From: Mesodorylaimus sp. YZB2_4
Lineage: Eukaryota; Nematoda; Enoplea; Dorylaimida; Dorylaimidae
DNA: 64,000 nucleotides
Assembly (NCBI GenBank): GCA_030248295.1
Contig: JASANH010001393.1
Coordinates: 33,677-97,676, forward strand
Direction of reading: 5' to 3'
Shown: positions 1-12,687 of the stretch, one piece after another
Layout of the letters: every line of letters starts with the position of its first letter
Position numbering within the stretch: position 1 is the stretch's first letter
The notes under the pieces: model-generated
Database searches by the model: none
What the model was told of the DNA's origin: nothing
The model's input: only the letters and a program-made list of their open reading frames with translations
Translations under genes and position numbers: made by a program

Positions 1-3000
1 TGTCTCCTGTGCTCATAGTCAATTCATTAACGACTGGTGTTGTCATATTTTTGATTGTGTAATCTCTATGTTTCCTGTGCTCATAATTAATTCATTGACG
101 GCTGGTGTAATCATATATGTGATTGTGTAACCCGCATGTTTTTCATGCTCATAATCAATTCATTGACGACTGGTGTAATCATATATGTGATTGTGTATTT
201 TCAATGTTTCCGGTGCTCATAGTCAATTCATTGACGACTGGTGTGGTCATATATGTGATTGTGTAATTTCCATGTCTCCTGTGCTCATAGTCAATTCATT
301 AACGACTGGTGTTGTCATATTTTTGATTGTGTAATTTCCATGTTTCCTGTGCTCATAATCAATTCATAGACGACTGGTGTAATCATATATGTGATTGTGT
401 CACTTGCATGTTTTCTGTGCTCATAATCAATTCATTAACGACTGGTGTGGTCATATATGTGATTGTGTGATTTCCATGTTTCCTGTGCTCATAGTCAATT
501 CATTAATGACTGGTGTGGTCATATATGTGATTGTGTGATTTCCATGTTTCCTGTGCTCATAATCAATTCATTAATGACTGGTGTGGTCATATATGTGATT
601 GTGTAATTTTCATGTTTCCCTTGCTCATAATCAACTCATTGACGACTGGTGTAATCATATGTGTGATTGTGCAATTTCTATGTTTCCTGTGCTCATAATC
701 AATGCATTGACGACCGGTGTAATCATATATGTTGCTGTGTAATTTGCATGTTTTCTATGCTCATAATCAATTCATTGACGACTGGTGTGGTCATATATGT
801 GATTGTGTCATTTCCATGTTTCGTGTGCTCATAATCAATTCATTGACGACTGGTGTGGTCATATATGTGATTGTGTAATTTGCATGTTTCCCATGCTCAT
901 GATCAATTCATTAACGACTCGTGTAATCATATATGTGATTGTGTAATTTCCATGTTTGCTGTGCTCATAATCAATTCATTGACGACTGGTGTGGTCACAT
1001 ATGAGATTGTGTAATTTCCATGTTCTTTGTGCTTATAATCAATTCATTGACGACTGGTGTGGTGATATATGTGATTGTGTAATTTACATGTTTGCCGTGC
1101 CCATAATCAATTCATTAACGACTGGTGTGGTCATATATGAGATTGTGTAATTTTTATGTTTCCTATGCTCATAATCAATTTATTGACGACTGGTGTGGTC
1201 ATATATGTGATTGTGTAATTTGCATGTTTCCCGTGCTCATGATCAATCCATCAACGACTCGTGTAATCATATATGTGATTGTGTAATTTCCATGTTGCTG
1301 TGCTCATAATCAATTCATTGACGACTGGTGTAATCATATATGTGATTGTGCAATTCCCATGTTTCCTGTGCTCATAATCAATTCATTGACGACTGGTGTA
1401 ATCATATATGTGATTGTGTAATTCCTATGTTTCCTGTGCTCATGATCAATCAATTGACGACTAGTGTGAATATATATGTGACGTTGCAACTTACATGTTT
1501 TCTGTGCTCCTAATCAATTCATTGACGACTGGTGTGATCATTTATGTAATTGTGTCACTTGCATGTTTTTTGTGCTCATAATCAATCAATTAACGACTGG
1601 TGTGGTCATATATGTGATTGTGTAATTTGCATGTTTCCTGTGCTCATAATCAATTCATTGACGGCTGGTGTAATCATATATGTGATTGTGTAATTTCCAT
1701 GTTTCCTGTGCTCATAATCAATTCATAGACGACTGGTGTAATCATATATGTTATTGCGTAATTTCCATGTTTCCTGTGCTCATAATCTATTTATTGACGA
1801 CTAGTGTAATCATATATGTGATTGTGCAATTTGCATGTTTTCCGTGCTCATAATCCATTCATTGACGACTGGTGTAATCATATATGTGATTGTGCAATTT
1901 GCATGTTTTCCGTGCTCATAATCCATTCATTGACGACTGGTGTAATCATATATGTTGCTGTGTAATTTGCATGTTTTCTATGCTCATAATCAATTCATTG
2001 ACGACTGGTGTGGTCATCTATGAGATTGTGTAATTTTCATGTTTTCTGTGCTCATAATCAATTTATTGACGACTGGTGTGATCATATATGTAATTGTGCC
2101 ACTTGCATGTTTCCCATGCTCATAATCAATTCATCAACGACACGTGTGGTCATATATGAGATTGTGTAATTTCCATGTTTCCTGTGCTCATAATCAATTC
2201 ATTAACGACCGTTGTGGTGATATATGTGATTATGTGATTTCCATGTTTCCTGGGCTCATAATCAATTCATTGACGACTGGTGTGATCATATATGTGATTG
2301 TGCAATTTCTATGTTTCCTGTGCTTAAAACCATTTCATTGACGGCTGGTGTAATTATATAGTGATTGTGCGATTCCCATGTTTCCTGTGCTCATGATCAA
2401 TTTATTGACGACTGGTGTAATCATATATGTAATTGTGTAATTTACATGTTTGCCGTGCTCATAATCAATTCATTGACGACTGGTGTAATCATATATGTGA
2501 TTGTGTAATTTGCATGTTTCCTGTGCTCATAATCAATCAATTAACGACTGTTGTGGTCATATATGTGATTGTGTGATTTCCATGTTTTCTGTGCTCATAA
2601 TCGATTCATTGACGACTGGTGTACACATATATGTGATTGTGTAATTCCTATGTTTCCTGTGCTCATGATCAATTCATTGACGACTGGTGTAATCATATAT
2701 GTGATTGTGTAATTTGCATGTTTCCTGTGCTCATAATCAATTCATTGACGACTGGTGTAATCATATATGTGATTGTGTAATTTCCATGTTTCCTGTGCTC
2801 ATAATCAATTCATTGACGACTGGTGTAATCATATATGTGATTGTGTAATTTGCATGTTTTCTGTGCTCATAATCAATTCATTGACGACTGGTGTAATCAT
2901 ATATGTGATTGTGTAATTTCCATGTTTCCTGTGCTCATAATTAATTCATTGACGACTGGTGTAATCATATATGTTATTGCGTAATTTCCATGTTTCCTGT

Positions 3001-6000
3001 GCTCATAATCTATTTATTGACGACTGGTGTAATCATATATGTGATTGTGCAATTCGCATGTTTTCTGTGCTCATAATCTATTCATTGACGACTGGTGTAA
3101 TCATATGTGTGATTGTGCAATTTCTATGTTTCCTGTGCTCATAATCAATTCATTGACGACTGGTGTAATCATATATGTGATTGTGTAATTTCCATGTTTC
3201 CTGTGCTCATAATCAATTCATTGACGACTGGTGTAATCATATATGTGATTGTGTAATTTCCATGTTTCCTGTGCTCATAATCAATTCATTGACGACTGGT
3301 GTAATCATATATGTGATTGTGTAATTTCCATGTTTCCTGTGCTCATAATCAATTTATTGACGACTGGTGTAATCATATATGTGATTGTGCAATTTCCATG
3401 TTCCCTGTGCTCATAATCAATTCATTGACGACTGGTGTGATCATATATGTGATTGTGTAATTTCCATGTTTCCTGTGCTCATAATCTATTTATTGACGAC
3501 TAGTGTAATCATATATGTGATTGTGCAATTTGCATGTTTTCCGTGCTCATAATCCATTCATTGACGACTGGTGTAATCATATATGTTATTGTGTAATTTC
3601 CATGTTTCCTGTGCTCATAATTAATTCATTGACGACTGGTGTAATCATATATGTTATTGCGTAATTTCCATGTTTCCTGTGCTCATAATCTATTTATTGA
3701 CGACTAGTGTAATCATATATGTGATTGTGTAATTTTCATGTTTTTTGTGCTCATAATCAATTCATTGACGACTGGTGTACACATATATGTGATTGTGTAA
3801 TTCCTATGTTTCCTGTGCTCATGATCAATTCATTGACGACTGGTGTAATCATATATGTGATTGTGTAATTTCAATGTTTCCTGTGCTCATAATCAATTCA
3901 TTGACGACTGGTGTAATCATATATGTGATTGTGTAATTTCCATGTTCCCTGTGCTCATGATCAATTCATTAACGACTGGTGTGATCATATATGTGATTGT
4001 GCAGTTTCCATGTCCCCTGTGCTCATAATCAATCTATTTACGACTGGTGTAATCATATATGTGATTGTGTAATCCACATGTTTTTCATGCTCATAATCAA
4101 TTCATTAATGACTGGTGTGGTCATATATGTGATTGTGTAATTGTCATGTTTTCCTTGCTCATAATCAACTCATTGACGACTGGTGTGGTCACATATGTGA
4201 TTGTGTAATTCCAATGTTTTCTGTGCTCATAATCAATTTATTGACGACTGGTGTAATCATATATGTGATTGTGTAATCCGCATGTTTTTCGTGCTCATAA
4301 TCAACTCATTGACGACTGGTGTGGTCATATATGTGATTGTGCAATTCCAATGTTTTTTGTGCTCATAATCAATTCATTGACGACTGATGTGATCATATAT
4401 GTGATTGTGCAATTTCCATGTATCCTGTGCTCATAATCATCTCATTGACGACCGGTGTGATCATATATGTGATTGTGAGATTTCCATGTTTCCCGTGCTT
4501 AAATATTTAATCCATTAACAGCTGGTGTGGTCATAAATGTGATTGTGTAATTTCCATGTTTTCTGTGCTCATAATCAATTCATTGACGACTGGTGTGGTC
4601 ATATATGTGATTGTGTAATTTCCATGTCTCCTGTGCTCATAGTCAATTCATTAACGACTGGTGTGGTCATATATGTGATTGTGTAATTTCCATGTTTCCT
4701 GTGCTCATAATCAATTCATTGACGACTGGTGTGATCATATATGTGATTGTGTAATCCACATGTTTTTCATGCTCATAATCAATTCATTGACGACTGGTGT
4801 AATCATATATGTGATTGTGTAATTTCAATGTTTCCGGTGCTCATAGTCAATTCATTGACGACTGGTGTGGTCATATATGTGATTGTGTAATTTCCATGTC
4901 TCCTGTGCTCATAGTCAATTCATTAACGACTTGTGTGGTCATATTTGTGATTGTGCAATTTCTATGTTTCCTGTGCTCATAATCAATTTATTGACGACTG
5001 GTGTGATCATATATGTGATTGTGTAATCCACATGTTTTTCGTGCTCATAATCAATTCATTGACGACTGGTGTGGTCATATATGTGATTGTGTAATTTCCA
5101 TGTCTCCTGTGCTCATAGTCAATTCATTAACGACTTGTGTGGTCATATATGTGATTGTGCAATTTCTATGTTTCCTGTGCTCATAATCAATTTATTGACG
5201 ACTGGTGTGATCATATGTGTGATTGTGTAATCCACATGTTTCTTGTGCTCATAATCAATTCATTGACGACTGGTGTGATCATATATGTGATTGTGTAATT
5301 CCAATGTTTTCTGTGCTCATAATCAATTCATTGACGACTGGTGTGGTCATATATGTGATTGTGCAATTTCCATGTTTCCAGTGCTCATAAGTAATTCATT
5401 GACGAGTGGTGTAATCATATATGTGATTGTTTAATTTCCATGTCTCCTGTGCTCATAATCAATTCATTAACGACTGGTGTGGTCATATTTCTGATTGTTT
5501 AATTTCCATGTTTCCTGTGCTTAAATATTTAATCCATTAACAGCTGGTGTGGTCATAAATGTGATTGTGTAATTTCCATGTTTTCTGTGCTCATAGTCAA
5601 TTCATAAACGACTAGTGTGATTATATTTAAGATTGTGTAATTCCCATGTTTCCTGTGCTCATAATCAATTCATTAATGACTGGTGTGGTCATATATGTGA
5701 TTGTGTAATTTTCATGTTTCTTGTGCTCATAATCAATTCATTAATGACTGGTGTGATCATATATGTGATTGTGTAATTCCAATGTTTCCCGTGCTCATAA
5801 TCAATTCATTGACGACTGGTGTGGTCATAGATTTAATTGTGCAATTTCAATGTTTCCACTGCTCATAATCAATTCCTTGACGACTGGTGTAATCATATAT
5901 GTGATTGTGTAATTTCCATGTTTCCTGTGCTCATAATCAATTCATTGACGACTGGTGTAATCATATATGTGATTGTGTAATTTCCATGTTTCTTGTGCTC

Positions 6001-6284
6001 ATAATTAATTCATTGACGACTGGTGTAATCATATATGTGATTGTGTAATTTTCATGTTTCCTGTGCTCATAATCAATTTATTGACGACTGGTGTGGTCAT
6101 ATATGTAATTGTGCAATTTCAAGGTTTCCAGTGCTCATAATCAATTCCTTGACGACTGGTGTGGTCATATGTGTGACTGTGTAATTTCCATGTTTCCTGT
6201 GCTCATAATCAATTCATTGACGACTGGTGTGATCATATATGTGATTGTGTAATCCGCATGTTTTTCATGCTCGTAATCAATTCA
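1..6284. repeat. 68-bp tandem satellite array, about 92 units, open at left edge
   Basis: The whole stretch is a head-to-tail array of a 68-bp unit containing the words CATTGACGACTGGTGT, CATATATGTGATTGTG and TTTCCTGTGCTCATAATC. Successive CATTGACGAC words fall 68 bp apart (for example 3151 and 3219). Unit variants differ by point changes such as TGTAATC/TGTGGTC/TGTGATC and ATTGACG/ATTAACG. Rare variants recur at multiples of the unit: a TACACATATATG variant near 2620 and 3777, and a GCTTAAATATTTAATCC variant near 4499 and 5520. The array stops abruptly at ATCAATTCA before GCCGAATTT. No gene is seen in it; a 65-codon reading frame inside is a by-product of the repeat. Confidence 0.98.
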
Positions 6285-7965
6285 GCCGAATTTAAAGCGG
6301 AAAGTTTGAAACCTGATCAGCTAGTGCGTTTCATAGAGCAAGCTTAAAATCCAACTGGCTGCTAATCACTCCTAATCTCGACGGCTGCCAATTCGACCAG
6401 CTATAGCAGAGTGCATATGCTCTTGGACCATCAGAACACAAATCTGAATGCATGTCATGTCATATTTTTCATCCATAGCCAAGCACTATACAGCGCTCTC
6501 GAGGAGGACATATTTGACAATTTTTTTGTACCAAGGCGGGAGTCGAACCCTCCCCTGAAAGTGCGTACCCGGCCTTAGAGGCAGACGCCTAAACCCGCTA
6601 GGCCACGACCCCGGTGCTGAATGTCTGAATGCCTGGATGCTGAATGAGTGTAGTATTGTCACCATAGAGTACTGCACGGAAATCAGAACTACGTAGGAGG
6701 GTATGAAGCAGGACCCTATTCGGAACTGCAGTGCGATATCGACGTTCGTCATTAGGGATTGAATTCTTGGAAAATAGGGTCCTTCTTTAGCCGCTTGCTA
6801 CCTTGCCATACGGATAGATGGAGACCGACCCACCTGAACCACCACTGCCACTGTTCAGTCTGACGTTTTGCAGCTGCAACTGATAGTGAGTGTTGCACCC
6901 ATCTTTTGATTGTGTGGATGCACTTTCTGGTCTCAAAAGTTTCCATACTCGAGCCGTCTACTGCAGTTTTGCCAATTAGTCATAACTTTGCATATGCAGC
7001 AAAAAACGACCTTAATTTAATTGTAATCAGATAGGGAATTCTATTCTACAGTCCTCGAAAAATCTTCCTTTCTTACAAGCGGTGCAAAAAAGTGCCCCTA
7101 TTGTCTATTAGGTATTATTGATTCAAGTGTTCCACGCCCTGCCCATCTCCTTTCAGGGAGTGGATATTTCTTTGTAATTATCAAATGACATTTCTCTGGT
7201 GTTTTCTTGTGTTCAGCAAAAAAAACATTTTTCTTCCTGAAAGTTTCTGCCAGCAGGCAGATTAAATAAGCCTTGATACCGAAGCCCTTCCGAGAAAGTC
7301 TGACTGAACCGTCTCCCACTCCTGGTAACTAACAGACTTGAAAATGAGTGTGACGCAAATGACATAAAGTATTGTGTTTTTAAGTTACTTCGTCCTATCT
7401 GATTTTTTTTAAAAACAACAGAGGCATTCCAGATCTCCAGTTATAGGTGACACGAAGCGCATGGCAGAATCACAAACCCGAACGTTTGGACTGAGTCGGA
7501 AGGAAATAACCGTTCGAAGCGAGAAAACGCTGCCCAAAGGAAGGGGCGCAAGTGACCAAAAATGGCATCGAAGGGGCACCACGCATGGCGTCGTCGAGGC
7601 AAATCAGGGTCTGTTAAAGTAAAGACGCAAACGTCGTTCCGACCCCCAGGCCGCATCATTGTAGAACGCGCAATCAACGATCAGTTGACGATGAGAAGAT
7701 GCACTGAGGCGAACGCCTGTTTTGTGTTCATAGTGTGAGTGTCGCGTCCATTCATTCATATCGAACATATTCTGATCATCACAATTTATTCCGATTCATA
7801 TCCCCGAAACTGATCCAGCAATTTCTTGTGGCGGCAATTTCTAAGGCGACAAATGCTCCATAAAAACTTTTATCAAAAGCATTAAAAAATGGAAAACACA
7901 TTTACATCAACGCAATAATATACATTACGACTATCCATTCAAAATTTTCATGCAGGACCTCTGAT
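6285..7965. other. Intergenic stretch between satellite and receptor cluster
   Basis: Apart from the tRNA-like segment described separately, nothing here looks coding: short reading frames on the minus strand have no recognisable motifs. On the minus strand an AATAAA lies near 7787-7792, about 175 bases past the stop of the receptor gene at 7966, and could serve as its poly(A) signal. Confidence 0.5.
6531..6612 (-). repeat. tRNA-derived sequence (SINE head or tRNA pseudogene)
   Basis: Read on the minus strand, the segment has an A-box-like TGGCCTAGCGGG and a perfect B-box GGTTCGACTCC set in a perfect five-base T stem (GGGAG/CTCCC), with a longer variable region as in Leu/Ser-type tRNAs. The presumed acceptor strands (GGGGTCG and GCCTTGG) do not pair and the anticodon stem has a mismatch. 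There is no T-run terminator on the transcribed strand; the following bases are A-rich. A degenerate tRNA or a SINE head is therefore more likely than a functional tRNA. If the loop is taken at face value the anticodon would be CTA. Confidence 0.6.
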
Positions 7966-8877
7966 TCACGAGTCAGCTCCTTTATTGCACAGCCATTGCG
8001 CATGGACTCGCCTAAAACCTTTGCTAACTTTCTTCCGGTACGCTTTGATAACGTAGAGGGTTATGTAAGCGTTCAAAGCAGCGGTCGTTGGGAAAGCGGC
8101 ACTTAGGGCGCAGCCAAGCCACAAACTTGATGGCGAAATAAACATATGCAACAGCTTCAAGGTTATAGCTGGTATTTGAGTAAATAGTGGTATGATGGAA
8201 ATTGATATTATAACCAAAATAATTTCCTTGGATTCTGAAATTAGGCGTGAGTGCATTCTCGATGTGATCCTTTTCTTGTGATTTCTGATCTTACTGACCA
8301 CTCGGCTTGAGAAGAATACGAGTGAGGAGTACATAATTCCATTCATTGCAACCATTATACACACTACGATCACAAGCAACTGATCCGTGACTTGTATTCC
8401 GCATATGCCGAGGTCATCCAGACCCAAGCTGTCACGCACAATGAACGGTGTGAGCCAGCAAAGATTCAGCACTATGATCGAGAACCAGATAATAAATACG
8501 TTTCGACCTGTAAATATTTTCACACATTTTTTGTGGCTGTACAAGGACAAATATCGATTATAGGCAATCACTGGGGGAATATAAAGGGATAAGCCACCCA
8601 AAAAATAACTGAGACCTCCCGCCACTTTACACTCCACCGTTAGGAAATCGACGTTGAATGGTCGCTCGATAGCCACATTTGTCAGACAAAATAAAAAATC
8701 ACTCAGAGCCAGAGTGAAAATTAGCCATTCGTGTGGTTTTGTTGTCTTCCAAGGGGAAAGAATTATTAACATCAAGCATATGTTTCCCGGCAAGCCAAGC
8801 ACTCCGATAATGCTGAAGGAGATGGCTGTTATATAAGTTGCGGGATGCGAGACGTTACGGCTGGCAAAGTCATACAT
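7966..8877 (-). CDS. Rhodopsin-like 7TM receptor, intact copy (303 aa)
   Basis: This is a single-exon gene for a class A (rhodopsin-like) G-protein-coupled receptor and the only copy in the window with no visible lesion. I start it at the ATG at 8877 because all relatives begin with a short leader before NVSHPATYITA; the frame is open further upstream but without an ATG. Visible landmarks are a glycosylation site at N8, TM1 with LGLPGN (N32), TM2 LALSD (D60), C83 at the top of TM3, NRY at 107-109 in place of DRY, an extracellular GICGIQ loop that could supply the disulfide partner, and TM7 LNAYITLY in place of NPxxY. TM6 lacks the usual CWxP and reads FTQIPA. The ligand is unknown; nematode chemoreceptor groups (srsx/sro-like) are a possible home. 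Paralogues lie at 11.2, 16.3 and 20.9 kb. Confidence 0.88.
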   Translation of the reverse strand: MYDFASRNVSHPATYITAISFSIIGVLGLPGNICLMLIILSPWKTTKPHEWLIFTLALSDFLFCLTNVAIERPFNVDFLTVECKVAGGLSYFLGGLSLYIPPVIAYNRYLSLYSHKKCVKIFTGRNVFIIWFSIIVLNLCWLTPFIVRDSLGLDDLGICGIQVTDQLLVIVVCIMVAMNGIMYSSLVFFSSRVVSKIRNHKKRITSRMHSRLISESKEIILVIISISIIPLFTQIPAITLKLLHMFISPSSLWLGCALSAAFPTTAALNAYITLYVIKAYRKKVSKGFRRVHAQWLCNKGADS

Positions 8878-8940
8878 TCTTTGGCCAGGCAGACTTGCTG
8901 CGAGTATGAGAAGAAAAGGCAACCTGTCAGTCACCAACCC

Positions 8941-8973
8941 TTTTCCCTCGACCAGGAAGTGGGCTGTGTTTGC
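8941..8973 (-). promoter_or_regulatory. Shared upstream element of the receptor family
   Basis: On the minus strand this segment reads roughly ACTTCCTGGTCGAGGGAAAA followed by GGGTTGGTGAC. A recognisable relative precedes the other copies: near 12128-12160, 14095-14126 and 17443-17478 on the minus strand, and near 20887-20922 on the plus strand. It lies about 65-95 bases ahead of the ATG. It could be promoter or 5' UTR, or simply flank carried along when the genes duplicated. Confidence 0.35.
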
Positions 8974-8977
8974 CTCT

Positions 8978-11200
8978 CTATAATCCTATTATCTTTATTT
9001 CTGCTTATATTACGCCAACCTAGTGGATTTTTCTTGATTAAAAATGTTAATTTGAGAATATTGGTTCAGATGTGCGCTTGAAGATGTATTCTATGAGTCG
9101 ACTTGAGACGGAACTACAAACATTAGCCATGATATTTGGACAAACCAACCGCCCCGCTGAGTTGATTCAAAAATTTCTTGAGATATGAAATACAACGATA
9201 TTTAGATGGCTCGGCATTCCGTGGGATTAGGATAGGCTTGATCCAACTTCTATGTCATGCTTTAACAAGTAAGCATTGGCGCTTTGTTTGCCCTCTACTG
9301 AAGGCTCTGTGACGATTCCCCCACTTAGCCGACTTCTCCACCGTGCCTGGTGGGGGAAACGATTCTGATTGTGAGACACGTGACCTTTAGCCCACCGTTT
9401 CGTTCCCCACCATAATTTTTCTCCTGATTTGCAGGTACGAACCGGGCTGCAAAAGGCAGTAGGATTGTGGCCAATGTAAAGAGAAAATTTTCCCAGTATA
9501 TAGCTCATGCGCAAGGTACTCGGGCTATGAACTTTTTGAACTGCCTACGCATTTCAGGAAGGATATTTGACACGCTGCCAATACGAGTTTATGTAAAAGA
9601 CTTGACCAGTTTTTATCTGCTGATCAAGTCATGGTTCAAATCCCAAATTCAAAACTGTCTATTGCTGGGAATCAGTAAAAAGTGAAGATATACATTCAGG
9701 CAGTGACTTTCGTGACCGTACCAGCACGGCAGCTGCAGATTTTGCTTAGCAGCTTTCTTATTTTATGGCTCAGCTTGGTTGTTTTGGATCAGGCGAGCGC
9801 GATCCAAGGAGCAAACGAGAAGCAAACGTTTAAGGTCGCTATTACAACGTGGCATTAGAGCAGCACTCGAATGATGATTCAACAAAATCATGGGGTTAGT
9901 TGAGGCATATTTCACATCTAGAATAATATTGATGACAATTTGTGCAGAAGTACTTTTTCCTGGACAAAGGCTCAGAATTTGAATAGTTGCAATTTCTTAA
10001 AACTGATAGTGGGGAAACGACAGCGAAGGGGAATCGTCTCACAATCTTACCGTAACCAGCAGCCTGGCTCGGGAGATTGATACTCTGCCCTGGCTGGGAG
10101 ACGTTAACCGCTCTGGTTGACGTTTCTAAGGTATAGACGCGAGACTTGCCTTCCGCCACCCCCAGTCGGAGATTTTGCCTAAGAGGCTTCAATCTCGACT
10201 ATCTATCGCCGCCTGGGTGCACTGGTTATATCTACTGCATGTTTAGGGAAAAATAGGACTGAGCTTTTTATTCATACGATTCAGAACAGTATATCAATGC
10301 GGTCGAGCCAGAACAGCTTTTACGTGGACCCTTCTGTGTGCTACTGGGTTTCTTTCCCCACCCCTCTAACCCTCTAACAATAAATGAGGGCAGTTATTCT
10401 GGGGCCCCAAACAGAACCCCTGAAGCGCGAGTTCTGAAACCTTCCTAGAAACTGTAAAGGCAAAATTGGACTATGAAATGTGATCCTACCAAACGCTCAG
10501 TAAGCGAAGCTCTGAATATTTTTAGACTGATTTCAGAGCACCTGTACATATGTAATTGATCTCTGGAAGTCACAGTTTCCACTTTTGAAAATATTTTTAA
10601 AAGGTTACTCTTCTGCTAAAAAAATGTCACGCTTTAGTGGGCAGTATATATGTACTGTATTTATTCTGTACTTTTTTTACCTAAGAAAGCATATTAGGAA
10701 ATCTGCCGCTGCAACCACATCGTTTGATACCGAAGAGCACCTCGTTTTGTCATATATTTTTTTGAAATAAATGCGGAGCTACCACAAATATGGTCATACT
10801 TTTTGATGTTCTATGTATTAGTTGTAATAATGCAGTTACAAATAGAAACAACGCGGGCCCAATCAAAAAAGATTAGGATAGGTCGCATAGAAATTCCTAT
10901 GCCAAGGAAAAAACCCAAATTCAAATATTTGTAAAGATTGCGACGTGGAGCAGAGCACAAATTCTTTCAAAAAATGCTAATATTCGTTTGCCCATTACAG
11001 TAACGTGCGAAAAGTCTTTCAGCAGCTTGTTTTCCCTAAAACAATAATTCTGGGTCCGACAAGATATTACAGCCTGCTCTGTTACACATTTTTTCGCCAT
11101 TATTACAAAAAAACACAGAACGAAACACCATTCCCAAATTACCAATTCTGCTTTTTCACGCAGCGCCTCTCAATTTCACAAAAGTCAGCTCACGCGAGTA
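8978..11200. other. Intergenic stretch with dispersed repeat, no gene seen
   Basis: The stretch separates the first two receptor copies. It contains the dispersed repeat listed at about 9307-9930. The rest is AT-rich, with reading frames under 100 codons that carry no recognisable motif. Confidence 0.5.
9307..9930 (+). repeat. Dispersed repeat R2, copy 1
   Basis: Blocks here recur in the same order at about 33243-33590: a segment rich in CCCCAC that ends in CATAATTTTTC, then CATGGTTCAAATCCCAAAT, then ACATTCAGGCAGT, then TTCAACAAAATC and a run ending CATATTTCACATCTA. The GGTTCAAATCCC word resembles a pol III B-box, so a tRNA-derived short element is possible. The two copies differ by several indels, so they are not recent. 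Confidence 0.6.
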
Positions 11201-12092
11201 TCATCTGTACAGCCACCGCCCAAATCGCCGGAACCGTTCACCAATTTTTTTCCGATATGCTTTGATCGCGTACAAGGTTGTAAGCATTTAGAGCAGCGGT
11301 CGTTGGAAAAGCGGCACTTAGGGCGCAGCTCACCCACAGACTTGAATGGGGAATAAACATATGCAGAGATTTCACGGCTATAGCTGGTATTTGAGTAAAT
11401 AATGGTATGACCGATATTACTATTATAATCACCATAATTTCCTTGGATTCTGTAGTTAAACGGGATTGCATTGTCGATGTGATCCGTTTCTTATGATTTC
11501 TAATCTTAGTGACCACTCGGCTTGAGAAGAATACGAGTGAAAAGTACATTGTACCATTTATTGCAACTATGATACATACGACGATCACAAGCAACTGATC
11601 GGTGACTTGTATTCCGCATATGCCGAGGTCATCTAGGCCCAGGCTGTCACGCACGATGAATGGGGTGAGCCAACAAATATTAAGGGCAATGATTGATGAC
11701 CAAACAATAAATACGTTTCGGTTCGTAAATATTTTAACACACTTTTTGTGATTGTATAATGACAAATATCGATTATAGGCAATCACTGGCGGAATATAAA
11801 GTGACAAGCCACCCAAAAAATAACTGACAGCACCCCCAACTTTGCACTCTACAGTAAAAACATTCACAGTGAATGGCCCCTCGATGGACACATTTGGAAG
11901 GCAAAACAAGAAATCGCCAAGAGTGAGGACAAACATGAGCCACTCGTGCGGTTTTGTTGTCCTCCATTTATTCAGAATAATACACATCAAATATATGTTT
12001 CCAGGTAATCCAATTGCTCCAAGAATACGAAATGAGACTGCTGTGATATAAGTGGCAGGATGTGACACGTTGTGACTTTGAAAAAAAATCAT
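11201..12092 (-). pseudogene. Rhodopsin-like 7TM receptor, C-terminally frameshifted copy
   Basis: This is a close paralogue of the receptor at 7966 in the same orientation, starting at MIFFQSHNVSHPATY (ATG at 12092; the frame is open further upstream to an in-frame MPNLKN start). It keeps the LGLPGN, CKVGG, YNRY and GICGIQVTD landmarks and reads without interruption to TM7. Near 11279 two bases are missing relative to the other copies (GTTGTAAGC against GTTATGTAAGC on the plus strand). The frame then runs to a stop at 11238 with an unrelated tail, giving about 284 residues. The family-type end (LYAIKAYRKK) continues in another frame to a stop at 11201. The protein would lose the end of TM7 and the cytoplasmic tail, so it is probably non-functional or an allele with an altered tail. 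Confidence 0.75.
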
Positions 12093-12173
12093 ATTTTTCA
12101 GATTTGGCATAAAAGCGGGAGACAGACTTTTTTTCCTGCTTTGACAAGAAAGTACAGGATGTTCTCTTTTCAC

Positions 12174-12687
12174 TTTCTTTAGTCCCGTGGTTTTATTTTG
12201 TGCTCCTGTAGTGCCAGTCTGTCAGTGCTTAGTAATTGGAAAAGGAAGATTCAGACTTGATGGGAATATGAAAAACAGACTTTGAGAAAAAGCGCTGGAG
12301 CCATTAATTATTTTGAACATATTTTTAGTTTCCCAGAGGGAGCTTCTAGGAGTTATAAAAACGTATCATGAAGTGGTGAGTAGGCTGTAAGCCCTTTACG
12401 GCAGACCTCGCTCCACCACATGTCTTACAAAGTATTGGATTCAAAATGAAGTGCTCATTATCCGAGATCAGTTGGCTTCTCCTCTATGTACACTAATGGT
12501 CCATTGTGAATTTTTCCGATTTGTCACGTACCAACACAAATATCACGTTTTTCGAAAGGATATGCAGATCGCAGGCAATAGATATCTAATAGTTCAAAAC
12601 AGAAGTGAGTGTTGGCAATCAAGAAATATACAAAATACTGGAGTAAATTTTTGTGGTTTTCTTGATGCATTCAGGGATTGCTGCATA
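12174..12687. other. Intergenic, no feature recognised
   Basis: The stretch runs from upstream of the frameshifted receptor to the fold-back element. No convincing coding potential or repeat was noticed. Confidence 0.4.

Noticed and set aside
2144..2341. 65-codon open frame inside the satellite
   Set aside because: It is a consequence of the repeat read over three units; no start context or homology.
1..6284. Array could be read as a CRISPR-like or minisatellite-coded structure
   Set aside because: The units are contiguous 68-bp repeats with no unique spacers, 68 is not a multiple of three, and the surrounding genes are eukaryotic.
6531..6612. Functional tRNA gene
   Set aside because: Acceptor strands do not pair, the anticodon stem is mismatched and there is no T-run terminator on the transcribed strand.
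8878..8937. Upstream extension of the intact receptor to 8937
   Set aside because: That extension has no ATG, and the paralogues all begin around the later methionine; the same reasoning moved the starts of the 12092, 35454 and 60963 genes.
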